From Stagonosporopsis chrysanthemi (lineage: Eukaryota; Ascomycota; Dothideomycetes; Pleosporales; Didymellaceae): 39,347 nt of DNA. The stretch lies in the NCBI GenBank assembly GCA_022560025.1, contig JAFISE010000236.1:1-39347 (forward strand), read 5' to 3'. Of this stretch, positions 23,215 through 30,499 are shown one piece after another (within the stretch, counting starts at the first letter, position 1; each line of letters begins with the position of its first letter). The position numbers and the translations under genes are program-made. The notes beneath the pieces are model-generated. The model had not been told where the DNA came from. It worked only from the letters and a program-made list of their open reading frames with translations, and did not search any database.

Positions 23215-23835
23215 TCTTAGTCAACCTAGCTAAAGCAGGTATATAGTATACAGCTGTAGTTCTTGTTAATCAGAACAACAATCTTTAATACCTGTATAGA
23301 TAGAGTTTAAGAGTAAGTACCTCGTCTTTAGTAAAGTGTATTCTTACTTAGCTTTAGAAGCAACTACTTAATTACATTATTTTATAGTCTTTACACTTAT
23401 TATATAAACTAAAATTTATTTTCTTTTTTAATAGCTATAGTTCTAGCTATAAAATACTATAGTAAATTAGTTATTAGTTTCTAACTTATTTCTTAAGCAA
23501 AGCTACTTTAATATTACTTATACAGTACTTTCTTAAAAACAATATGAAACTTTTTAAACCTAGAAAAAGACTTAATATTAATGTCAAGTAACTTATTTTT
23601 AAAGAGTAAGTAAAAGATTAAATTAATATTTTATAACTTATATAAAGATTAAAAAGATAAATTTTTATACTACTTTAAAAATTCTTATTGTTTAGTAAAT
23701 AAAAAATTCTTAAAATCTAAAGGTAGAAGTTTGTAGGATTTACAGAGTTAAGAGCTATATAGTATAAAAGCTTATATTAGACTTAGGTCAGACCAAAGGC
23801 AAGAGAGATTTTAAGTTATAGCTAGGTTTAGGTTA
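23215..23835. mobile_element. AT-rich insertion truncating the P450 locus
   Basis: A ~620-bp AT-rich, TpA-rich block inside otherwise GC-normal DNA, with the same mutation style as the large flanking blocks. Near its left edge (23,230-23,300) is an inverted arrangement: CAGGTATA, a GTTCTTGTTAATCAGAAC partial palindrome, then TACCTGTATAG. It encodes nothing recognisable. The abrupt composition change and its place at the missing P450 end suggest a RIP-mutated fragment of a mobile element. Confidence 0.5.
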
Positions 23836-23935
23836 TGTGAACTAGCAGCTAGATACTAGATACAGTCTGTACCTGACTTACCGGTGTCGTTGCTCGGACC
23901 TATCGCCAGGGTCAGCGTCTTGCCTTACTGTATAC
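23836..23935. other. GC-normal flank of the MITE-like repeat
   Basis: About 100 bases of balanced composition leading into the inverted repeat. It carries CTGTACCTGAC near 23,870; the similar TACCTGACCC occurs near 24,292-24,301 on the other side. These may be outer parts of the same element, but I could not align them convincingly. Confidence 0.3.
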
Positions 23936-24093
23936 TACAAGGGTGCCCTATGAATGAATGAGAATACAAGTTGTCACACCGAGACTTCCGGAGGTTTCTC
24001 ATTGGCCAGTACCTACTTCTAACATATTCTATTGGTTCTCGTGGGATCGACACCGACACTCGTATTCTCAGTCATTCATGTGGCACCCTTGTA
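23936..24093. mobile_element. MITE-like element with 36-bp inverted ends
   Basis: The left arm 23,936-23,971 and the reverse complement of 24,058-24,093 agree at 32 of 36 positions by eye. They share TACAAGGGTGCC, ATGAATGA and TGAGAATAC. The spacer is about 86 bp, so the unit is 158 bp. It encodes nothing and is GC-normal, so it is not RIP-mutated. Size and structure fit a miniature inverted-repeat element or foldback. A TA target duplication is possible but not provable here. Confidence 0.6.
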
Positions 24094-24478
24094 TGAGTGT
24101 ACCGTGTCCGACCTCCTCGAAGTTGGAACGCTGCGGGTCTGTGGTGACTCACCGCGATTGCCTTCCCCGCAGGCTTCGATGCAGGGTACCCAAACCTTAA
24201 CCTGCGGCCCAAGCGACTACAACTGTAGCTATAACCTGCTTGGCACTCCAAACGGGAGACTAACGGTCCGGTCAGGGTCGGGCCGTTACAGTACCTGACC
24301 CAGGCCAAACCGTTCACTGCAAATTTTACTACCTAATTGCGACCTACTAAAACTCTTGGCGTTCAGCTCAACAATGGCATCATCAAAAACAACTTGGTTG
24401 AGAGCTATGCCCAATGCCATTCTTCCAAGTGCACTGCAATGGTTGAACTAATGCACGACTAGGTATCTGCGTGTTTGT
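24094..24478. other. GC-normal stretch without identifiable gene
   Basis: About 385 bp. Short overlapping open frames on both strands show no family motifs. A GC-rich patch near 24,265-24,305 contains near-repeated GGTCCGGTCAGGGTCGGGCC-type sequence. Nothing else is recognised. Confidence 0.4.
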
Positions 24479-25161
24479 TTGTCGAGGCCCGTGGGCGGAA
24501 ATAAAGTTTCAGCCGCAGAGCTGCCAGGCGCTACTGTATACTATCAGTGCCCTGCGTGCGTCGAGAGCGTCAGGAATCTCATAAGCAGCGCTTCTGAATG
24601 GAAGCATTCTGACGCACAAGTTAGAGTCAAGCGGTTGACGCTTGCGCATGATGACTTGTCCTGGCTGAAGTCCGTGTCAGCAACAGTGCTCGATGAGTTG
24701 CAGGGCCGGGAGGACATGCAGAATCTTGACCGCCGCATACACATGTCGCAGCTCTAGTTGCTTGACACTAACTGCCGCGTACGATATCAAGGCGGTATGA
24801 CAATGATGAAGTTGAAGAGCAAAGGGCCATGGCATGCTGTCCACAAGGCACAGAAGAATGGGACAGGGGACAAGGTCGTGGTCTTGGACACAATAGGTTC
24901 TTTCCACTGTATTGATATGCCTACGCCAACCTTCAAAAGCCCATCCCCATCGACGAGCTCGAGGTTGAGCTACCATGTGACCAGCATCAATTCCAAAAGA
25001 TGACAATCTTCGACGAAGTGCCCAGAAATTCGATTCAATATATCATCATGATCAAACACAAGGATGGGAAACCATCTATCCTCGGCTCCCCCTTCGTACG
25101 AGGGAAGAAAAGCGTGGACGGACCGATTTCAATGCTGTTCACGGCTCTACCACCGGGGTGA
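24479..25161 (+). pseudogene. Broken coding relic of unknown family
   Basis: I do not recognise this protein, but the sequence behaves like a decayed gene. One frame runs from about 24,479 to a TAG at 24,755-24,757 with normal-looking composition (for example SWLKSVSATVLDELQGRED). It resumes in the same frame (NCRVRYQGGMTMMKLK, DKVVVLDTIGSFHCIDMP) until about 24,920. From there the plausible protein continues in a different frame, open from 24,916 to a TGA at 25,159: YANLQKPIPIDELEVELP, then TIFDEVPRNSIQYIIMIKHK and KPSILGSPFVRGKKSVDGP. The handover points to a one-base indel near 24,913-24,925. No conserved catalytic or structural motif was identified. It could be part of an old transposon or a host pseudogene. 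An intron model is possible, but no convincing GT-AG pair bridges the breaks. Confidence 0.4.
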
Positions 25162-25417
25162 AATGATCACAGACTCTCGCCATAGCACCAATGGAGAAGT
25201 GTCACGATTTGGAGTCTCCCTTGCCTCATGGGCAACCCGCGCCTCACTTTTGTTGAGATGCGGCTCCCTATCCTGCACTAGCGCTGTTTACAGCTACCCA
25301 TGTATACACACTGTTCGTAGCTTCGCACAATACAACCTCAGTTCAATCCTCAAATCTTCCCGCACTGCTTGCACTCACTGCGACAAGAAGCGTTCCCTGG
25401 TGAGCTGATGCGGGGGC

Positions 25418-25433
25418 GGGGGGGGGGGGGGGG
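25418..25433 (+). repeat. Homopolymer run of 16 G
   Basis: Sixteen consecutive G, preceded by CGGGGGC. Its exact length is likely unreliable in any assembly. It could form a G-quadruplex on the plus strand, but no gene context gives it a role. Confidence 0.9.
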
Positions 25434-25998
25434 CAGCCACAGCGCGTCGTCGCATTTGGGCCGAGCAGACACGGCTTCGCGACGAGTATGTATGGGAGCA
25501 GAGTGCTCAACGACGAGGATACACCAAATGTACTGCCCTTGCTTCGGTTGCGCACGCTCAATGTCCCCATCAAATGTTCCCTTCAATGCCAGCCGCTTGG
25601 TGTAGTGGTCGACACACCTCGCTAGGAATTGCCATAGGGCAGGAAACCTCCATAGTACGGATCCAGCAGCGACCAAGGCCACTTCCGTGTGCCAGATCTA
25701 CCTACTGCTTGCTTGCGACGTTTCTCTATGTGGATAAGAGGAGGAGTGGACCTTGACAGGAGGAGGAGATTATGCTACTTGTAGAAGTCCCATAGAGGTT
25801 TTCTCTACGAGGTCTAAGTCTAAAGAGGTACAAGATTTTACTCATAAGGGTTACAAACATATGCACTGTGAAAACTAGAGGATGACAGTGTAGAAGGAAG
25901 ACAGTATATAATCAAATTCTGGTAAGGTACAATACTAAAGTAAGACTTCACAGCGAGCAATAGCTTCCCCCTACAACTACGCTACACCTCAAACACCC

Positions 25999-26016
25999 TA
26001 TATCCTATAGGATATA
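25999..26016. repeat. 18-bp perfect palindrome
   Basis: TATATCCTATAGGATATA reads the same on both strands without a spacer. It lies in a gene-poor segment with no clear promoter nearby. It could be a protein-binding site or the centre of a small foldback; chance is possible in an AT-leaning segment. Confidence 0.7.
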
Positions 26017-26319
26017 AAGTAGTAGCACCCTTACCTAAGGAACTGTATTCAGAAAAAGTCAGTGGTCGCAGCCCCCGTCTCCCCCGCTACTCCACACATC
26101 CGTCTCCACCCCACGTCCGTCCCGCCTAGTGAAATGCTCGCCTTGCAACGTTACTCCAATCCAATCCAACCCACAAACCCCATCGCAACTTCTCTCTGCA
26201 CAAACTCCCTGCCTTGCCTGCCCGTCGCCACAAAGCCAGCCCATCGCTGTAGATGCTGTACATTGTAAATCGCAATGACCCTGCGGGCCTCAGCAGCATA
26301 CTAACAACAGCTCTTACCA

Positions 26320-26391
26320 CAATACCAACGGCAGCCCCTACTGCAATACCCACAGCAGCCCCTACTGCAATACCAACAGCAGCCCCTACCG
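26320..26391. repeat. 24-bp minisatellite, three units
   Basis: Three consecutive 24-bp units (26,320-26,343, 26,344-26,367, 26,368-26,391), each of the form CAATACCAACAGCAGCCCCTACTG with one to three differences. The unit length is a multiple of 3. The minus strand therefore reads as GAAVGIAV-type Gly/Ala/Val repeats and the plus strand as PTAIPTAA-type repeats. No surrounding gene model supports either as a protein. Confidence 0.85.
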
Positions 26392-26636
26392 CAAACCATC
26401 CATCGCTCATTGTCACCAGGCAAGTCTTCGACCAGAAACCAAAGACTCCGCGTCTATGCGGTGTACACGGTTAGTATTTATCTGTGGACGCGATTCAGGG
26501 ATGTACGTCGCATATGTCGTTCAAGCGCAATCAGGGGGGGAAAAAGGAAGGAAGGGAGAAGAATAGGCCTGTGCCGCGTTCGACGGACGCGGAGACCGTG
26601 TCTTGGGCGAGCGGTAGATGGGGAACGCATGGCGTG
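26392..26636. other. GC-normal spacer before the satellite
   Basis: About 245 bp between the minisatellite and the decamer array. It contains G/A-rich sequence (GGGGGGAAAAAGGAAGGAAGG near 26,535) and no supported gene. Confidence 0.4.
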
Positions 26637-26970
26637 GTGTAGTGCAGTGTAGTGCAGTGTAGTGCAGTGTAGTGCAGTGTAGTGCAGTGTAGTGCAGTGT
26701 AGTGCAGTGTAGTGCAGTGTAGTGCAGTGTAGTGCAGNNNNNNNNNNNNNNNNNNNNNNNNNNNNNNNNNNNNNNNNNNNNNNNNNNNNNNNNNNNNNNN
26801 NNNNNNNNNNNNNNNNNNNNNNNNNNNNNNNNNNGGTGTAGTGCAGTGTAGTGCAGTGTAGTGCAGTGTAGTGCAGTGTAGTGCAGTGTAGTGCAGTGTA
26901 GTGCAGTGTAGTGCAGTGTAGTGCAGTGTAGTGCGGTGTAATGCAGTGTAGTGCGGTGCGGTGCAGTTCA
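26637..26970. repeat. 10-bp satellite (GTGTAGTGCA)n with assembly gap
   Basis: A tandem array of the decamer GTGTAGTGCA. It is clean from 26,637 to 26,737, interrupted by unknown bases (26,738-26,834), then clean again from 26,836 until it degenerates at about 26,930-26,970 (GTGCG, ATGCA and GTTCA variants). Minus-strand frames through it read as TALHC-type repeats and are artefacts. The number of copies in the genome is unknown. Confidence 0.95.
26738..26834. other. Assembly gap of 97 N inside the satellite
   Basis: Ninety-seven consecutive N. The gap lies inside the decamer array, so it is a repeat-collapse or scaffolding gap and its true length is probably not 97. Any open frame spanning it should be ignored. 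Confidence 0.99.
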
Positions 26971-27367
26971 GCGCGGCGTGCCATAATGCAGAACCCCGGT
27001 ATACCGTAATGCAGCACTGCAGGCGCGGTTGGAGATACGTGGGAAGCTGGGTTAAGCTAAGCTCAGCTAAGCTACTCACGCAGCGCCGGATTGTGCACGA
27101 GATTCTTTGTTTGTCTGCTGTTTATGCTGGGTTTCTTGGTGGTGTTGCGGACTGCTGTGTGCGGAAACCGTCTCATACAGAGGGAGGTGTGGATGGGAAC
27201 GCGTCGTATAGGGGAGTTGTAGAAGAAAGACGAGGGTGGGGGTACGCTGCAGAAGAACATAGCGCACTGTGGTCCATAGTTTATACTCTTGCTTTTTGCT
27301 TCTTAGTCCTGGAGCGTCCAGCTCCTGCACCCCTCCCATTCCATCATCGCACGTCCAACACGGCTCC
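26971..27367. other. 3' flank of the DUF89 gene
   Basis: About 400 bp between the satellite and the stop codon of the minus-strand phosphatase gene. It has small repeats such as AAGCTAAGCTCAGCTAAGCT near 27,055 and would hold that gene's 3' UTR. No other gene is supported. Confidence 0.45.
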
Positions 27368-28928
27368 CTACGCCTTCCCATCGCAAAATTGCACAACAGC
27401 CCACTTCCCGCTCCACGCCCACTTGCGCCCGCCCTCCTTGGTACTGCCGCCCTCCCGCTGCTTCAGCTCCTCGTCCGTGCCGTCCGGTAGCCCGACCACG
27501 ACGTCTGCTTTGCAGGTACGCAACGCAAGGACGCGCAGGCCGGATGCGGGACCCATGGGGCCTATGGCGGTGGTGAAGGGGGTGGTTGGGGCCCAGGCGG
27601 CCTGTGAGGAGGGCGTTAGTATGAGGGATACATATGTATTGGGGGTGAGAGGAGGGAGACGTACATCAGCGGTCAGCTTGCGGTAGTTTAGATCGCCTTT
27701 GAAGATGACGAGTTCGCTGGACTGCAGGTCGGCGTGCAGATCGGGCGCGGCACCGGGCAGGCGCCAGTAGCTGCCCGGCTGGGTCCAGAAGTCGTTGGGG
27801 CGCAGGACGAGGGCGCCCTCGGCATAGATGGAGGTCCAGTGCTGGAAGAGGAAGGCGAGGTTTGCAGTCTCGGCATCGGAGAGCGGCTGGGGCGTTTTCC
27901 CCGCGGCTTTGTCGGCGTCGGACAGGGTGCCGTAGAAGGTCTGCGGCTGGGCGAGGGCGGACAGCAGGGCGGCGAAGTCGGCGGGCAGCACGTCCGAGAC
28001 GAACCACGGGATGGACTTGGGGTGGAAGACGACCGAGGTGGCGAGGCCCGAGGCGACGAGGTAGCCGGCCAGGATGAGGTCGACGAAGAGCTCGAAGCCG
28101 GCGTTGTCGAGGACAATGTCGACGCGGCGGTCCTTCTTGCCGGCCTTCTGCGCGGTGGTCAGGACCTTAAAGGCCTTGTCCAGGTCGTTGACCAGGATGT
28201 TCTTCTCCGAGTTCTTGCGGGCCTCGGAGCCCTGCAGCTTCTGGATGTCCTCGTAGGAGAGGTTGGTCAGCAGCGAGAGGTCGGTTGCGTTGCCCCACAG
28301 GCAGATCTCGCACATCTCGCGGAACAGCACCTCCTCGGCGGCCTCGAGCTCGGCAGGCGTGCCGGCGCCCTTGACCGTGTGCTTCTGCTGCAGCTCGGTG
28401 ACAATGTCCTTGTAGCGGGCGGCGAGCTCGAGCACGGCGGGGCGCGACGACTGGAAGGTGGCCATCTTCTGGCGCGCGAAGATGTCGTACGAGCGCCAGT
28501 GGGCCGTTTGCTTGAAGATGCTGGCGATGCGTCTACCTATGCCCGTCAGCGGCGGCCCCTCACGCGCAGCAGGAGCACGCGTACCGGTACAGCTGGCACT
28601 CGGCGTACAGCCACGGCGCGTTGTGCCATTTCAGCCCCCCGCGCGCGGCCAGCTCCTCGTTGTAGGCGGCCACGTCGGGCTCGCCGTCGTCGGGGATGGG
28701 CGCCATGTCGCGGTCGTGCTGCAGCTCGTACTTGAGCTTGGCCAGCTCGGCTACAATCAGCTTGCCTTCCTTGACGGCCGCCTCGTCGCTCGACGCAGAC
28801 GTCGACCTGTGCACGTCGTCGATGCCCTGCGTGATGATAATGGGCCAGCGCTCGCGCGCCGACGTCCACGCAAACGACGCCGGGTCGCTGGTGCTGTACT
28901 GGGCTGCGGTGAATGTGTCGTGCTCCAT
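27368..28928 (-). CDS. DUF89 damage-control phosphatase, ARMT1/YMR027W type
   Basis: Predicted cytosolic metal-dependent phosphatase of the DUF89 family, subfamily III. Members include yeast YMR027W and human ARMT1 and hydrolyse sugar phosphates such as fructose-1-phosphate; an additional carboxyl-methyltransferase role was claimed for ARMT1. Three exons, minus strand: 28,928-28,585, 28,532-27,665 and 27,601-27,368, giving 481 aa, a normal length. The introns are GTACGC...GTAG (52 nt) and GTACGT...ACAG (63 nt). The second is a multiple of 3 and would read through as about 21 foreign residues if retained. The start is supported by the typical opening YSTSDPASFAWTSARERWP. Family signatures: LWGNATDLSLL (~193-203), metal-binding LDNAGFELFVDL with Asp257/Asn258, and FKGDLNYRKL with Asp395. 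It is divergent from the F-box-like gene. No damage is seen. Confidence 0.92.
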
Positions 28929-29136
28929 GGTTGCTGGGACGGGTCAATGGCTGCACGGCGTCTTTGTCTTTATATCTGCCCCGGGGTGCCTGGCCTGACG
29001 TCGAGACGGATGCGCGACGGCGATGGCGGGGTGGTGGGGCATTCCTCGTGTCAACAAATTCTTGCAGGGATCATGCCGCGGTGGCAGGACCCTAGACTGC
29101 GCACTTTCACCGTGGCTTGCAGGCTCTCGACGCATC
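28929..29136. promoter_or_regulatory. Divergent promoter between DUF89 and F-box-like genes
   Basis: Only 208 bp separate the two start codons, so both genes must draw on this interval or on each other's 5' regions. It is GC-balanced and contains TGACGTCGA near 28,997, close to a CRE/ATF-type TGACGTCA site. No TATA box is evident. Co-regulation is inference. Confidence 0.45.
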
Positions 29137-30153
29137 ATGGAGCCGCGTCGCCATCTCCCGCTCGAGCTCGTCCTGAACATCATCACTTGTGCGCTGCCGC
29201 CGTCGGACGCAATACTTCCCCCTTCCCATGACGTCACGAAACTGCTGCTGACCTTCACCTTGGTTTGCCATGAGACGAGACGGCTGGCCAACCGCTATCT
29301 GCGCGAGAGGTGCGTGTACCTCTCGTCGCCAAAGCGGCTGAGTGCATACCTCCTGGCAATTCAGCGGGAGCCAGGACTGCGCAGCACAACCGCACTGTCC
29401 TTGTCTCCATTTCTGATAACAATTGATGATCTGCCACTGTGTTCTTGGGTCCGCGAGCTGTTCAACTACACATGCGGCAGCCTCCGGAGGCTAGTCATTG
29501 ACATACCCCTACGAAGTTTATATCCGGAAGATGACCACCTAGCCGTCCGTGCTGTCCTTCGAGAGGGTTTCATGCGGCTGGAGAATCTCGAGGAGTTCGT
29601 CAGCACGCAGGACGAACTCTATCTTGAAGTTACCGGCCATGGCCGCCACCCAGCAGTGTGGAGGACCTGGAAGAAGCTCAAGCGCTTGGCGCTCTACAAT
29701 GCCGATCTGACTTTTCACTTCTTCCAAGACCTTGCGACGCTTCCTCTCTTGGAGACCGTCGTCCTCTCGCGCTCTGATGGTAATGATGAGTCTCTTGATG
29801 ACTGGGCTGAGTACTTCAAAGCTACCAACCGACCGTTCAAGCTCCTGATGCTGTGCTCCGAGCGACGTCATCTGCTGCCCGACCGTCTCCTCACCGGACG
29901 CATCAAGAACCGGACTGAGGTCGTTGATGTACCCATGATCCGCTCCATCTGGCTGCAGCACACTATCGACTTCTCCTTCCAAGAGTATCTGTCCTTTGTG
30001 CGCTTTCACGCCGAGAACGGCACGCTTTGGGACCTTGATCATGGCACGATACCCTGCAATGGCCGTCCGTACGTTGATGAGCCCTATCTTGCGCAGCTTG
30101 GACAGTACTGGTTGATGGTGGACGAACGACGCCGGGCCTGGTCAGTCAACTAG
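29137..30153 (+). CDS. F-box-like protein, single exon
   Basis: A 338-aa open frame without introns. The ATG at 29,137 was chosen because the N-terminus MEPRRHLPLELVLNIITCAL then begins with the classic F-box pattern (L-P-x-E-L/I-x2-x-I-I). The frame is open further upstream but without matching features. After the F-box-like segment comes LLLTFTLVCHETRRLANRYL and a SSPKRLSAYLL piece, the usual layout of fungal F-box proteins. The remainder has scattered Leu-rich stretches (GSLRRLVIDIPL, LENLEEFV, WKKLKRLAL) but no regular LRR or WD repeats. F-box proteins bind Skp1 and recruit substrates to SCF ubiquitin ligases; the substrate here is unknown. Lineage-specific F-box-like proteins are common in fungi and the motif is weak, so some doubt remains. 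Confidence 0.65.
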   Translation: MEPRRHLPLELVLNIITCALPPSDAILPPSHDVTKLLLTFTLVCHETRRLANRYLRERCVYLSSPKRLSAYLLAIQREPGLRSTTALSLSPFLITIDDLPLCSWVRELFNYTCGSLRRLVIDIPLRSLYPEDDHLAVRAVLREGFMRLENLEEFVSTQDELYLEVTGHGRHPAVWRTWKKLKRLALYNADLTFHFFQDLATLPLLETVVLSRSDGNDESLDDWAEYFKATNRPFKLLMLCSERRHLLPDRLLTGRIKNRTEVVDVPMIRSIWLQHTIDFSFQEYLSFVRFHAENGTLWDLDHGTIPCNGRPYVDEPYLAQLGQYWLMVDERRRAWSVN

Positions 30154-30499
30154 TCGTGTATCGCCTTTGTACGCGACGAGATGGGAAAGCTCTGTCGCAT
30201 CTCAAACATACCGCCACCGCTATGGTCAGGCAAACCTGGGCTCCTTCGACGGGTACATGATTGGTTCATTGGAACGAAGCGCTCAACTGACAGTCTATGT
30301 AGACTTCACTCTTAAACTCATGACGGCCACGTGGCGCCCATGCTGCGCAAAATAATAGTATCACGCCCGACGGAGGACACAAGTGAAAGTACGAATTGCG
30401 GCCACCCACCTTCACCTATTCCGCTCTGCAATTCCTCATCTCATGTCCCTCGCTCACAGACTCTCGCACTTACACTCGCTTCCAACCCAACCAGTGACG
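30154..30499 (+). promoter_or_regulatory. Presumed promoter of the duplicated secreted-protein gene
   Basis: 346 bp between the F-box-like stop and the next ATG. It contains an E-box-like CCACGTGG at about 30,328-30,335 and a C/T-rich stretch just before the start. No TATA box is clear. It must also hold the 3' UTR of the F-box-like gene. Confidence 0.4.

Larger units (their letters stand above)
25162..26319. other. Gene-poor GC-normal region
   Basis: About 1.15 kb with only short, overlapping, motif-free open frames on both strands. It includes the G-run (25,418-25,433) and an 18-bp palindrome (25,999-26,016). The part from ~25,770 to 26,040 is moderately AT-rich and resembles mildly mutated repeat flank. 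No gene is supported. Confidence 0.45.

Noticed and set aside
25343..25756. Several overlapping 60-114 codon frames on both strands around the G-run
   Set aside because: All are mutually overlapping, motif-free and cross the homopolymer, whose length is unreliable.
26478..27079. Two minus-strand frames with TALHC-type repeats through the N gap
   Set aside because: Artefacts of the 10-bp satellite and unknown bases.
26961..27686. 241-codon open frame on the plus strand
   Set aside because: Starts in the degenerate satellite and overlaps the DUF89 3' exons in antisense; no motif.
27734..28735. 333-codon open frame on the plus strand, Gly/Arg/Glu-rich
   Set aside because: Antisense shadow of the GC-rich DUF89 gene, whose motifs and introns are convincing.
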